A program made the translations under genes and the position numbers. A stretch of 64,000 nt of DNA from Paenibacillus montanisoli (lineage in GTDB: Bacteria > Bacillota > Bacilli > Paenibacillales > Paenibacillaceae). Positions 51,083 to 58,841 of the stretch are shown piece after piece; the stretch's first letter is position 1, and each line of letters starts with the position of its first letter. Where the stretch lies: NCBI RefSeq assembly GCF_003268025.1, contig NZ_QLUW01000003.1, positions 186,001 through 250,000 on the forward strand. Reading direction: 5' to 3'. Under the pieces are notes generated by a model. It had not been told where the DNA came from. It saw nothing but the letters and a program-made list of their open reading frames with translations, and ran no database searches.

Positions 51083-51119
51083 GAAAAAAAAACAGCCCGG
51101 CTGCAATAGCCGGACTGTC
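51083..51119 (-). terminator. Terminator of third PhyH gene
   Basis: ACAGCCCGGCT ... AGCCGGACTGT (51092-51119) with nine As on the plus strand, hence T-rich on the minus strand. Confidence 0.85.
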
Positions 51120-51123
51120 TAAA

Positions 51124-51864
51124 TTAAAATAGCGGGAACTTCTTCTGCAGATCTAGACGCGGAGTCGTCGCATCCTCGCGGATGTAGTGGCACACGTACG
51201 AACGGCGCCAGCGGTCGGTGCTCCGGTTGCGGCAGGAGGAATGGATGAGCAGCTCATGGAAGAACAGGATATCGCCTTTCTCCATCACGACCGGAATCTC
51301 CTGTTTGAGGTCGATGCCTTCGGTTTCGTGGGTCCAAGGCTCGTGCTCGTTGAGGTTCTTGACGGCGCCATGAGGCAGTAAGCCGAGCTTATGCGATTTC
51401 GGAATGACCCATAGGCAGCCGTTCTCTTCGTCGACGCGATCTTCCATCGCGATCCAAGCGGCAATCATCGTCATCGGATCGTTCTTAATGTAGTAGAAGT
51501 CCTGATGCGCCGCTTGACCCGGGGAGCCCGGCTCTTTGTAGAAAAACATGCTTTGGATGCCAACCGCTTCTCTCCCCATCAGCTGAGCCAGCGTGCCGCG
51601 GATAATCGGCAGCTTCATCATTTGTTTGGCGAATCCGTCGTTCAGGTGCGGGTTGAACAAGCGAACCGAATATTTCTTGCTTTCCTCGCAAGCCGCCCAT
51701 TCCGGCATCGGATCCTGGTCACGCAGATCGTAGATATGTCCATTAAAGGCATCGATAAGATCGGCAGAACAGCCATTCTTGATCAGTAGAAAGCCCTGCT
51801 CGTGGAATTGATCTATTTGCTCTTGCGTAATTGGCGTTGTCAGGCTTGGAATTACTTTGTACAT
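51124..51864 (-). CDS. PhyH-family Fe(II)/2-oxoglutarate dioxygenase (paralogue 3)
   Basis: About 246 residues, close to the phytanoyl-CoA/ectoine-hydroxylase-like branch. Iron ligands are in AAHQDFYYIKND (His-x-Asp) and the distal His in FHELLIHSSCRNRS, followed by Arg in RWRRSYVCHY for 2-oxoglutarate. AGAGAGG directly abuts ATG 51873; ATG 51864 is nine bases away and preferred. Upstream, TGAAAGCGCTT on the minus strand near 51910-51923 resembles a CcpA cre site. Substrate unknown. Confidence 0.87.
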   Translation of the reverse strand: MYKVIPSLTTPITQEQIDQFHEQGFLLIKNGCSADLIDAFNGHIYDLRDQDPMPEWAACEESKKYSVRLFNPHLNDGFAKQMMKLPIIRGTLAQLMGREAVGIQSMFFYKEPGSPGQAAHQDFYYIKNDPMTMIAAWIAMEDRVDEENGCLWVIPKSHKLGLLPHGAVKNLNEHEPWTHETEGIDLKQEIPVVMEKGDILFFHELLIHSSCRNRSTDRWRRSYVCHYIREDATTPRLDLQKKFPLF

Positions 51865-51961
51865 CGTCGTCATCCTCTCTTGATTAACTACCTAAAGCAT
51901 ACTTTGCGAGAGAAGCGCTTTCAATGGCTGACATTATCACAAATATATCTGAAATTGATAT

Positions 51962-52261
51962 TTAGATGTGATAATCGACGACGACGACCTGCTCAAGCAA
52001 GCCATCCAGCGATTTGACGAAATCTTGATGAACGGGATGCGGGCCGTAGGCGCGCAGCGCATCGCGGTTCTCGAAGGTAACGCGAAGGCCGAGGGAGAAG
52101 CCGTGAATGTTGTCCGTTTCTTCCGTTATGTTTCGGCCGGCGCTCAGATCGACGATGCCTGGGATGGCGCCTTTGAACGCAAGAAGCTTATCGACAAGCT
52201 CCTGTTCACGCTCCGGAGTTACGGTGGAATTGAATTTGAATACGACAATATGCTCGAACAA
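51962..52261 (-). CDS. Dabb (stress-responsive A/B barrel) family protein
   Basis: 99 residues, ferredoxin-like Dabb fold: MFEHIVVFKFNSTVTPEREQELVDKLLAFKGAIPGIVDLSAG and the typical HPVHQDFV near the end. TTG start with AAGGAG eight bases upstream. Possibly paired with the PhyH gene, about 100 bases away. The family includes monooxygenase- or cyclase-like small proteins of varied or unknown role. Confidence 0.88.
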   Translation of the reverse strand: MFEHIVVFKFNSTVTPEREQELVDKLLAFKGAIPGIVDLSAGRNITEETDNIHGFSLGLRVTFENRDALRAYGPHPVHQDFVKSLDGLLEQVVVVDYHI

Positions 52262-52356
52262 GGGAATCGCTCCTTCAATCGGGAAATTTTAAGGGTAATG
52301 GTTCAATACAGCATTATAGCAGATTGATTCGCGAATATGGAGAAAAGGGGATAGCC

Positions 52357-52740
52357 ATGGGGAAAATCACGCTTTATGCCGGAGTGCTGCTGCTTTGTCT
52401 CGCCTTGTCGGCTTGCGGAAGCTTAAGCGGAAAGCTTTCGTCGTTTGAGAAGAAGGAGATCGATACGGTTAAAGAAAACGAGATTCTGGTCAACTGTTCG
52501 GAGGAAGTGAACCGTGGCAAGAAGGGGAACATTATCGATATCGGATATCTGTGCAGTGTGAAGGTAGACGAAGCAACAGCCATTGAGGATCAAGCAGGGC
52601 GGCAGCTGCAATTCTCGGAACTATCGCAAGGCGATACGGTGACGGTCGAGTTCGCCAAGTCCGTGAACATTCGCAAAGGGCATGTGGCGGTACAAGCGGC
52701 CAAGATCGTAAGGCTGAAGCAAGCCGATGCGCAGCAGTAA
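52357..52740 (+). CDS. Small hypothetical lipoprotein
   Basis: About 127 residues. Lipobox LSAC near residue 19 (LLLCLALSACGSLSG). The remainder is hydrophilic with a probable small beta fold (SCSVKVDEATAIEDQ, GDTVTVEFAKSVNIRKGHVAVQAAKIVRLK), not a family I can name. ATG 52357 follows AAAAGGGG. Attached to the outer face of the membrane; a role in envelope function is possible. Confidence 0.78.
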   Translation: MGKITLYAGVLLLCLALSACGSLSGKLSSFEKKEIDTVKENEILVNCSEEVNRGKKGNIIDIGYLCSVKVDEATAIEDQAGRQLQFSELSQGDTVTVEFAKSVNIRKGHVAVQAAKIVRLKQADAQQ

Positions 52741-52766
52741 GCCGGTATTCTTGGCCTGTTGCGCGA

Positions 52767-53306
52767 TTATTTTAATTTCGAAACAGGGATATCAAACCAC
52801 AAAATTAAAAATGCAGTACAACCTAAACAGATTGCCCAGGCTAATATAGGCTTTGTATGGTGAATTCTTATAACAATGAATGTGGCTGCCCAGACCACGA
52901 TCGACCAACATAAATTCCAACTATTATGAAAGGTTATCAATCCCAAAAAATTGAATGTACTCTCGATGATGGCGAACGTTACAATCCACGCCATAACGTA
53001 GGCTGCCTGTTTCATCCACCTGGACTGAAAGGGGTACCATGATAGGTACAAAATCACCATGGGAACAAAGTTTGTAAAGGCTATAAAAAAATCAGTAACA
53101 ACATGGTTGGGAGTAATGGCCGACTCTTTAAAATGCCATAGAGTATGCTCGTAAGTGAGGTAGGATATGCCAAATTGGACGCAAATATAGAAAAGGGCTG
53201 AAGAGTAAAAGCGCCTCCATTGTTTCCATGCACCTGAAAAGAAAGTAAACAGTAATATGACTGAAGTCACAAATAGAGGAAAAAAGTTTTGAATCATCTT
53301 AAACAT
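52767..53306 (-). CDS. CBO0543-like membrane protein
   Basis: 179 residues with five predicted membrane helices, rich in Phe and Trp: MIQNFFPLFVTSVILLFTFFSGAWKQWRRFYSSALFYICVQF, VVTDFFIAFTNFVPMVILYL. This resembles the small CBO0543 family of Firmicutes membrane proteins, whose role is unknown. SD GGAGG is eight to nine bases from ATG. AT-rich coding compared with its GC-rich surroundings, which may mean later acquisition. Confidence 0.75.
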   Translation of the reverse strand: MFKMIQNFFPLFVTSVILLFTFFSGAWKQWRRFYSSALFYICVQFGISYLTYEHTLWHFKESAITPNHVVTDFFIAFTNFVPMVILYLSWYPFQSRWMKQAAYVMAWIVTFAIIESTFNFLGLITFHNSWNLCWSIVVWAATFIVIRIHHTKPILAWAICLGCTAFLILWFDIPVSKLK

Positions 53307-53428
53307 GCTTGGATCCTCCAGGTGAAAATCATTGCGGCAAATGCCTTTCTATAAGTTAACCAACAATTTCCTGTCTTAATCGGCTGTATAGGATGAAGCG
53401 CAGTAAATTTCAAAATAAAAATTCAACG

Positions 53429-53455
53429 AAAAAAAACCGCGTGAAACGCGGCTTT
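53429..53455 (-). terminator. Terminator of SRPBCC gene
   Basis: ACCGCGT/ACGCGGC hairpin with eight As on the plus strand (T run on minus). Confidence 0.85.
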
Positions 53456-53490
53456 GGGCGTGCTATGGGGATACATTTCAATAGTTTCGC

Positions 53491-53919
53491 TTAATGCACC
53501 AGCGCCGAACGCAATGTCGTGATTCCGTGTTCCGCATAGCCCTTGAGACAAGTCAGCATATAAACCCAGCCTTCTTTGTTGCCGACAAGCAGCGGGATAG
53601 AGTCCCTGTCTTCCGCAAAACCATCCTCGTTCACTTCCACGATCGTGTTCGTCTCATCCTCTTGCGTGAACGTGATGGTCACGTTGTGCATAGTTCCGTA
53701 ATCCCATTCAAATGCAATTTTCTTGTCTTTTACGATTTCTTTAACCGCAATTTCGCCTTCCGAATTGTATTCGTCGTAGCGCAGCTTGATCGTTTTCCCC
53801 GACTCCCATCGCTCGGAACAGGAAGTAAACCAGAAGTTTCCGATTTTTTCAGGGTCGACGATAGCTTCGAATATTTCATGTGCAGGCGCTGCAATTTTCA
53901 TCTTCGTTATATTGTTCAT
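53491..53919 (-). CDS. SRPBCC/AHSA1-family protein (second of pair)
   Basis: 142-residue START/Bet v1-like fold of the AHSA1 type: KIAAPAHEIFEAIVDPEKIGNFWFTSCSERWESG, FTQEDETNTIVEVNEDGF, NKEGWVYMLTCLKGYAEHG. GAGGGGAAAAG precedes ATG. It lies 9 bases after the stop of a second SRPBCC gene and is in one operon with it and an ArsR regulator, a common arrangement in Firmicutes. Ligand unknown. Confidence 0.9.
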   Translation of the reverse strand: MNNITKMKIAAPAHEIFEAIVDPEKIGNFWFTSCSERWESGKTIKLRYDEYNSEGEIAVKEIVKDKKIAFEWDYGTMHNVTITFTQEDETNTIVEVNEDGFAEDRDSIPLLVGNKEGWVYMLTCLKGYAEHGITTLRSALVH

Positions 53920-53928
53920 CTTTTCCCC

Positions 53929-54474
53929 TCAATTCATTTTGTCCGTAGTAGCGTTGCTTGCTTCGAAAAGAATCTTATACTTGTCATTCAGCTCTTGCCA
54001 GCCATAAAGATAGGCATTGCTTCCTGCCATTGAGGGCATTTGCCTGCCTTCTAGTATGCCCGTCAAGCCTTTCAAGCATAAAGTCCACCCTGCGGCCATG
54101 GAAGATGCCATGGCGTAATCCGTGAAGCGGTGACGCAGAATAAGAACGGTTTTGCCTTCGTTCGAGCTCAATTCCCATCGTAAAATATCGCTGCCCCATT
54201 TAAAAATAAGAAGGTGAGGGGCTTGGACGGTTAGAACTTCTCCTTGCCTGCTTTCGTTTTCCTCGGCATGATTCACATGAGAGAGCGCTACCGGTCCCGT
54301 CGAGGTTAGATCCCGATCCACGGCGAAAGGGCCCCAAGCGGGCAATTGCTCGGATTCGGTCAGAGCGGCCCAAACATTCTCGATCGGATGCTCTAGCGTT
54401 CGTTGTAGGATTAACACCCATTCTCCGTCCATTCGGGCAAGGGCAGGGTGGTCAAGCTCTTCAGTTGGTTTCAT
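53929..54474 (-). CDS. SRPBCC/AHSA1-family protein (first of pair)
   Basis: 181 residues: VLILQRTLEHPIENVWAALTESEQLPAWGPF, GEVLTVQAPHLLIFKWGSDILRWELS, and GWTLCLKGLTGILEG, all AHSA1 family phrases. ATG 54474 has AGGAGAGGAAATCTA upstream; the longer in-frame opening is within the upstream gene. It overlaps the ArsR gene by 14 bases, so translation is coupled. Confidence 0.9.
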   Translation of the reverse strand: MKPTEELDHPALARMDGEWVLILQRTLEHPIENVWAALTESEQLPAWGPFAVDRDLTSTGPVALSHVNHAEENESRQGEVLTVQAPHLLIFKWGSDILRWELSSNEGKTVLILRHRFTDYAMASSMAAGWTLCLKGLTGILEGRQMPSMAGSNAYLYGWQELNDKYKILFEASNATTDKMN

Positions 54475-54799
54475 TAGATTTCCTCTCCTTGATTCGTTTT
54501 TGCCGGTCGAGATGTTCCTCCAGCTTATCGACATGTCGGTTCCATTTTTTACGATAGGTGCTCAACCATTCATCCACTCCGGCCAGGGGACTTGCATCCA
54601 GGGAATAAATGCGGCGTTGCCCGTCTGCTTGAACGCGTACAAGGCCGCTCTCTCGCAATAATCGCAAATGGCTGGAAATAAGCGGCTGAGATAAACCTAA
54701 GTCTTCGGTCAAATCTTTGACAGTAGAATCCGAATGCAGCAGCCGATCCAAAATACGTCGCCGAGAAGGTTCGGCAATAATGGTATAGATGTCGTGCAG
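54461..54799 (-). CDS. ArsR-family regulator with likely CTG start
   Basis: About 112 residues. The first in-frame TTG (54751) would cut off helix 1. Reading upstream, the conserved start DIYTIIAEPSRRRILDRL is encoded back to CTG 54799 (stop TGA lies three codons earlier). GAGGTGA (54812-54806) is six bases from this CTG, supporting it as the start. The winged helix is clear: TVKDLTEDLGLSQPLISSHLRLLRESGLV. No metal-binding Cys motif is seen, so it may sense a non-metal signal. Operon with two SRPBCC genes. Confidence 0.85.
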   Translation of the reverse strand: MHDIYTIIAEPSRRRILDRLLHSDSTVKDLTEDLGLSQPLISSHLRLLRESGLVRVQADGQRRIYSLDASPLAGVDEWLSTYRKKWNRHVDKLEEHLDRQKRIKERKSNETN

Positions 54800-54824
54800 G
54801 AACCATCACCTCATTTCCGCTTAA

Positions 54825-54853
54825 AGTATAAATGATCATTTATATAAATGCAA
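54825..54853 (-). promoter_or_regulatory. Promoter and palindromic operator of ArsR operon
   Basis: Minus strand: TTGCAT (54853-54848), 17 bases, TATACT (54830-54825). The 16-base perfect palindrome ATAAATGATCATTTAT (54828-54843) overlaps the spacer and the -10. AT-rich palindromes at the promoter are typical ArsR operators, so autoregulation is likely. Confidence 0.65.
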
Positions 54854-54871
54854 ATACATATATAACGGCAA

Positions 54872-54906
54872 GAAAAAAGGCCAGCTTCGATGGCTCGATG
54901 CTGGCA
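54872..54906 (-). terminator. Terminator of the FMN glutamate-synthase-like gene
   Basis: GCCAGC and GCTGGC with inner TTCGA/TCGA pairing at 54879-54905, T-rich on the minus strand. Confidence 0.8.
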
Positions 54907-54924
54907 TGGTCTGTTAATCCACGG

Positions 54925-56358
54925 TTAATGAATGTGCTGCTCTTGAGGCCCGTTTATTTCTCCTTCCGGACGATGGAAGAAGGATTGGGTTTCGTTAAAG
55001 AATCGTTCTTGATTTTCCGAAGACACATATCCAAGCTCAATACCGGTTGCTTTTGCAATGAAGGGGTCCATTGTGCAAAGGTCCGATTTTGAAAGATCCG
55101 TTAACGCTGTTTTGCCAAGAGATTGGGCTACCATTTCCATTTCTTTGACACACGCGTTCAAATACCGGGTTAAATTCATGGCACTTTGATCGATATCCAA
55201 TTGATCCGTCATTTTACCGGTATACACCACCAGGCTTGTCGGCGGTTCGAACGGCATCGTCTTTACCATCTGGTCGCTAATAAGGGCCATTATGGCCGTA
55301 GTACCGATATATACCGCATCCGCGCCCAAAGCAATGGCTTTCAACATATGTCCCGGCGTGATAAGTCCCCCGGTTGCGATCAAATTAATATCCCGAAGCA
55401 CGCCTTTACGCGCAAAGAAATCTCTAGCCCTTGTTATTGCATAAAGCGTTGGTAACCCGACATCATCCTGTAAAGTAGGAGCTCCTCCATGCGTTCCGCC
55501 TTCCGCGCCGTCCAAGGTTACGAAATCCACTTCCGCTTCAATGGCAATTTGCAATTCCTTCTCGAGATGATGCGTAGCAGCGATTTTCAACCCGATCGGA
55601 ACACCGGTTTCATCTCGAAGCCGTTTAACCAACTGGATAAAATCATCTGTAGAATTTACGCCGGGAAGGCGGGAATGAATGACCGCATCCTCACCTTCTC
55701 GCAGCCCGAAAACTTCTCGATAATCTTCCCCGATATTCTTTGCAGGTGTACGCTGCGAGGCAGAGCCTTGTGCGCCTTGACCCAATTGAATTTCAATGGC
55801 GTCAAGATGCGTGTATTTATCAGGTGTATTCATCCAGCCGCCGCGATTATATTGACCTATGAATAATTGAGCCGCTTCCCGTTCCTCCTTTAGCAGCCCC
55901 GCTTCACCCGAATTCGTAGCGGTTCCAACTGCGGTAGCCGCTTTTGCCAGGGCGATTTTCGTGCTTTTGCTCAGAGCGCCTCCAAATGACATAGCCGCAA
56001 TCATGATCGGAATGGAGATTGTCATTGGTTTTTTCGCTCGTTGCCCTATCGTTACGGAGGTATGGATGCCGACATCTTCAGGGGTAGGCATACGAAACAG
56101 GTGAACCGGATTAAACATCATTTTTTCCCAAGGAGACATATGGATGTGACTTCCAAGAGGGCGGGAGATGGAAGTCCCTTGTTTTGCCCGCATGGCAATT
56201 TCGATCAGATTGGTAAATCCGACCTTCTTCGTTGCGGGTACCATTTCAAACAAATTTTCCGTGTACTGATCTCTAATCAGCCTTGTGATTGCCTTATCGA
56301 CCGTTTCATTAACAGCCGATCGTACGATATTTTCAATGAATCTCAGCACGCTTAGCAC
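54925..56358 (-). CDS. FMN-binding glutamate synthase family protein
   Basis: 477 residues of the glutamate synthase central/FMN barrel family without the amidotransferase domain. IMIAAMSFGGALSKSTKIALAKAATAVGTATNSGEAGL, and a barrel with VDFVTLDGAEGGTHGGAPTLQDDVGLPTLYAITRARDFF, LIATGGLITPGHMLKAIALGADAVYIGT. Cys in the iron-sulfur part is not prominent. Its true reaction is unknown; related stand-alone proteins occur widely in spore formers. The start overlaps the end of a small gene by 26 bases. The N-terminus (ENIVRSAVNETVDKAI) may be a helix. Confidence 0.86.
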   Translation of the reverse strand: MLSVLRFIENIVRSAVNETVDKAITRLIRDQYTENLFEMVPATKKVGFTNLIEIAMRAKQGTSISRPLGSHIHMSPWEKMMFNPVHLFRMPTPEDVGIHTSVTIGQRAKKPMTISIPIMIAAMSFGGALSKSTKIALAKAATAVGTATNSGEAGLLKEEREAAQLFIGQYNRGGWMNTPDKYTHLDAIEIQLGQGAQGSASQRTPAKNIGEDYREVFGLREGEDAVIHSRLPGVNSTDDFIQLVKRLRDETGVPIGLKIAATHHLEKELQIAIEAEVDFVTLDGAEGGTHGGAPTLQDDVGLPTLYAITRARDFFARKGVLRDINLIATGGLITPGHMLKAIALGADAVYIGTTAIMALISDQMVKTMPFEPPTSLVVYTGKMTDQLDIDQSAMNLTRYLNACVKEMEMVAQSLGKTALTDLSKSDLCTMDPFIAKATGIELGYVSSENQERFFNETQSFFHRPEGEINGPQEQHIH

Positions 56359-56626
56359 TCTCCCTAATATCCCCGCGATCTATTGCATGCCTCATACTCT
56401 CGACCTGCTGCGCCATGGCCAAACACATTTGCTTCATGGTTCCTAATTGACGGGCAGCATGTTGTTCTTCAACGGCAATGTCCACGAGTACGTTATGATC
56501 GAAATTGGTAAGCTTCTTATAGTGGTCGCCTTCAATGGAAGACAGGGTTCCTGCCATTGCTTCGATGCGATTCAATTCGGAATGGACATAAGAGAGAGTA
56601 TCTTTCAGGTCTTGAACTGTTTTCGT
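56333..56626 (-). CDS. Small helical protein with apparent ACG start (or lost ATG)
   Basis: About 97 residues from ACG 56626 to the stop at 56333. Read from ACG, the protein starts KTVQDLKDTLSYVHSELNRIEAMAGTLSSIEGDHYKKL; GGAAGG on the minus strand is seven bases upstream, where a normal ATG would stand. No ATG/GTG/TTG occurs in frame until TTG 56575, which lacks an SD. It therefore looks like an ATG-to-ACG change or a genuine ACG start. All-helical. Overlaps the FMN protein gene by 26 bases. Function unknown. Confidence 0.6.
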   Translation of the reverse strand, partial: TKTVQDLKDTLSYVHSELNRIEAMAGTLSSIEGDHYKKLTNFDHNVLVDIAVEEQHAARQLGTMKQMCLAMAQQVESMRHAIDRGDIRESAKRAEIH

Positions 56627-56721
56627 AAGATCACCTTCCTTTTTTTTCTTAAGTTTCCACGCTTAACGACGAAATATCCTTCCTGCTATTGAATTAGAAG
56701 GGCTGGCTCGGACGCATTAAT

Positions 56722-56772
56722 AAAAAGCGGCAGCCTAGGACGTCAATTTCCGTCCGTGGCTGCCGCCTTTTT
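56722..56772 (-). terminator. Terminator after fourth PhyH gene
   Basis: GCGGCAGCC (56727-56735) pairs with GGCTGCCGC (56758-56766), inner GGACG/CGTCC. Flanked by T and A runs, usable in both directions. Confidence 0.85.
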
Positions 56773-56774
56773 CA

Positions 56775-57584
56775 TTAGCCCATCATCATTTTTCCGGCCG
56801 CTGCCGCATCTTCCTCTTCGAACGCTTTGGCGTCGGTCATCCACGGCGTAACGCCGAGCAGCATTTTGCGCATATTGGTCTTCGCTTCTGCTTTCAGCTT
56901 CTCCGAAGGCTCGTAGCCCGGCCATGTACGCAGGCAGGATTGCGCGTAGTTGTAAATCAGCGAGCGGCGCGTTACATCCGAGAAGTTGTTCAGCGCCGAG
57001 TGGTACGTGTACCCGTTGAAAATAACGGCCGTGCCCGCTTTGACGTTCATTCTGACGTGGCCCGGCAGATCCTCTTGCTTCTCGACCTTCGGCAGCTCGG
57101 CGTCCTTCATGTGAACGCTTCCCGGCAGGAAGGCAAGGCATCCGCCGTCATACGGCACGTCGGAAAGGAAATAGAAGATCTTGACCATGAACGGAACCTG
57201 CTTCTCGCCGAAGAAAATTTTCGTCGATGAGTCGCGGTGCCAGTTCGTATGCGAAACTTTGCCCGGCGGCTTCAGCAAGGCGTCGTTGTCGATCATGACG
57301 AATTGATTGCCGATGATGTCGCGCATAATGTTCATCATCCGCTTATGCTCCATTAAGCCGGCAAAGCTTTCTCCATATTCGATAATGCCGCAAATTTGCT
57401 TCACGTGATTCAACTGACCCGTTGCCGGATTGACCCGGTTGTTGACTTCAAATTCATGGAACGCGTTGTCCATGTCCGCATTCAAGGAATCGACTTCGTC
57501 TTGGCTCAGAAAGTTCTCGATGACGAGAAAGCCGTCGCGTTCCCACATTAATTGCTGTTCCTCTGTTAATCCATATAGGCTCAT
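56775..57584 (-). CDS. PhyH-family Fe(II)/2-oxoglutarate dioxygenase (paralogue 4)
   Basis: 269 residues. Starts MSLYGLTEEQQLMWERDGFLVIENFLS, the standard PhyH N-terminus; SD GAGGAGG is seven to nine bases before ATG 57584. Longer in-frame openings upstream lack support. Iron triad: NWHRDSSTK (His-x-Asp) and distal His in TYHSALNNFS, followed by Arg in TRRSLIYNY. An AraC-family gene lies upstream on the same strand (ends 128 bases away), a likely regulator. Confidence 0.88.
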   Translation of the reverse strand: MSLYGLTEEQQLMWERDGFLVIENFLSQDEVDSLNADMDNAFHEFEVNNRVNPATGQLNHVKQICGIIEYGESFAGLMEHKRMMNIMRDIIGNQFVMIDNDALLKPPGKVSHTNWHRDSSTKIFFGEKQVPFMVKIFYFLSDVPYDGGCLAFLPGSVHMKDAELPKVEKQEDLPGHVRMNVKAGTAVIFNGYTYHSALNNFSDVTRRSLIYNYAQSCLRTWPGYEPSEKLKAEAKTNMRKMLLGVTPWMTDAKAFEEEDAAAAGKMMMG

Positions 57585-57711
57585 TCCGATATCCTCCTCA
57601 AGTAAACGCTTTATTGAATCTAGTTTACGATAGGAGAGAGCCGGATTGAAGCGGATGAATTGCCGATTATACTCAATAAATTGCTGTTTGTGGGGATGCG
57701 GGGAGCCGCCG

Positions 57712-58563
57712 CTAGAAACGGCGCAGGCTGCGGCGGAAGTCGCTAGGCGAGTCATGCTGCACCTTCAGGAAGGCGTGCAGAAAAGCGTTGTAGCTTGCAA
57801 AACCGCTCTGCTCGCTGATTTCGCCGATCGATAGCGACGTGCTGATCAGCAGCCGCTTCGCATGGTGGACCTTCTTCAGCAGCACGTATTCCTTCGGCGT
57901 TACGCCGTATTGCTTCTTGAATTGGCGGATAAAATGATACAGGCTAAGATTGGCGATTTGTGCCAATTGCCCGACATCCGGCGCCACAAGATAGTTTGCG
58001 TCCATGAACGCCCGCGCGCGCTGGAGCGGCTCCGGCTCCGCGCCCTGACCGGTCAGCCATGAGCCGCCCAAGTCTTGCCGCTTGCGGAAAATCTCCATAA
58101 GCAGCTGGTAGATGTGCGCCGATAACGGCATCTCGAAAGCGGGATGCTGTTCTTTCATGAGATCCATGATGCGCTCGAGCTGGCGGTTGACTTCGCTGGC
58201 TTGAGGCAGATTTTGCACGATGCAGTATCGCTGCTCGCCGAACAGCTTCGGCCAGAAATGCTCCATGTCGATGCCGTCGAAGACAAGATAGTACATCTCG
58301 AAAGGATCCTTCGCTTCCGTCTTGTAAGCTTGGGGAAAACGCATGTCATGGATGACGCAATCGCCCTCGACGATCTCCATCCACTGGCTGCCGTGTTTGA
58401 ACGTGCCTTTCCCCTTCGTGACGAAGAGCACTTCATAGGCCGGATAATAGTCGCGCACATATTGAAACGCCGCTCTTGGCGCGTCATAGCCGCCGATTAA
58501 TCCGTAGAAGAGATGTCCGCGAGCGAATTCGCTCGGCGTGCCGACGTGTTCGAACGATTCCAT
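57712..58563 (-). CDS. AraC-family regulator (cupin sensor)
   Basis: 283 residues. N-terminal cupin domain (YEVLFVTKGKGTFKHGSQWMEIVEGDCVIHDM) and C-terminal AraC helix-turn-helix (~190-280: LAQIANLSLYHFIRQFKKQYGVTPKEYVLLKKVHHAKRLLISTSLSIGEISEQSGFASYNAFLHAFLK). It likely regulates the downstream PhyH gene. No strong SD (AAGG thirteen bases away). Confidence 0.9.
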   Translation of the reverse strand: MESFEHVGTPSEFARGHLFYGLIGGYDAPRAAFQYVRDYYPAYEVLFVTKGKGTFKHGSQWMEIVEGDCVIHDMRFPQAYKTEAKDPFEMYYLVFDGIDMEHFWPKLFGEQRYCIVQNLPQASEVNRQLERIMDLMKEQHPAFEMPLSAHIYQLLMEIFRKRQDLGGSWLTGQGAEPEPLQRARAFMDANYLVAPDVGQLAQIANLSLYHFIRQFKKQYGVTPKEYVLLKKVHHAKRLLISTSLSIGEISEQSGFASYNAFLHAFLKVQHDSPSDFRRSLRRF

Positions 58564-58761
58564 TGAGGTGCCGGACCTTTCCGCCTCCGAAGGCTTTTAC
58601 TGGTTGCGTGTGCCTTCATTATATCGCGAAAACGGGCGGCGGCAAGCCGAATCCGGTGGACAAGAACGGCTGCTTCGGGCTGACCGGGCGCAGGCGCTTT
58701 TTGACGAATTTTAAAACAGTTTTGGAATTTGCTTGTATTGGAATAGGAATTAAGGGCAATT

Positions 58762-58778
58762 AACGGTATAATACCGTT
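58762..58778. promoter_or_regulatory. Palindrome around a TATAAT box upstream of ppaC
   Basis: AACGGTA, TAA, TACCGTT, a perfect 7+3+7 palindrome with TATAAT (58767-58772) inside. No good -35 was seen at 17 bases. The arrangement suits an operator over the -10 of the pyrophosphatase promoter; no regulator is assigned. Confidence 0.4.
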
Positions 58779-58841
58779 TAGGGATTTATGAATGGCCATT
58801 GGTCGCCAGTACCCAATAATCAGCGAATAAGGAGCATGAAG

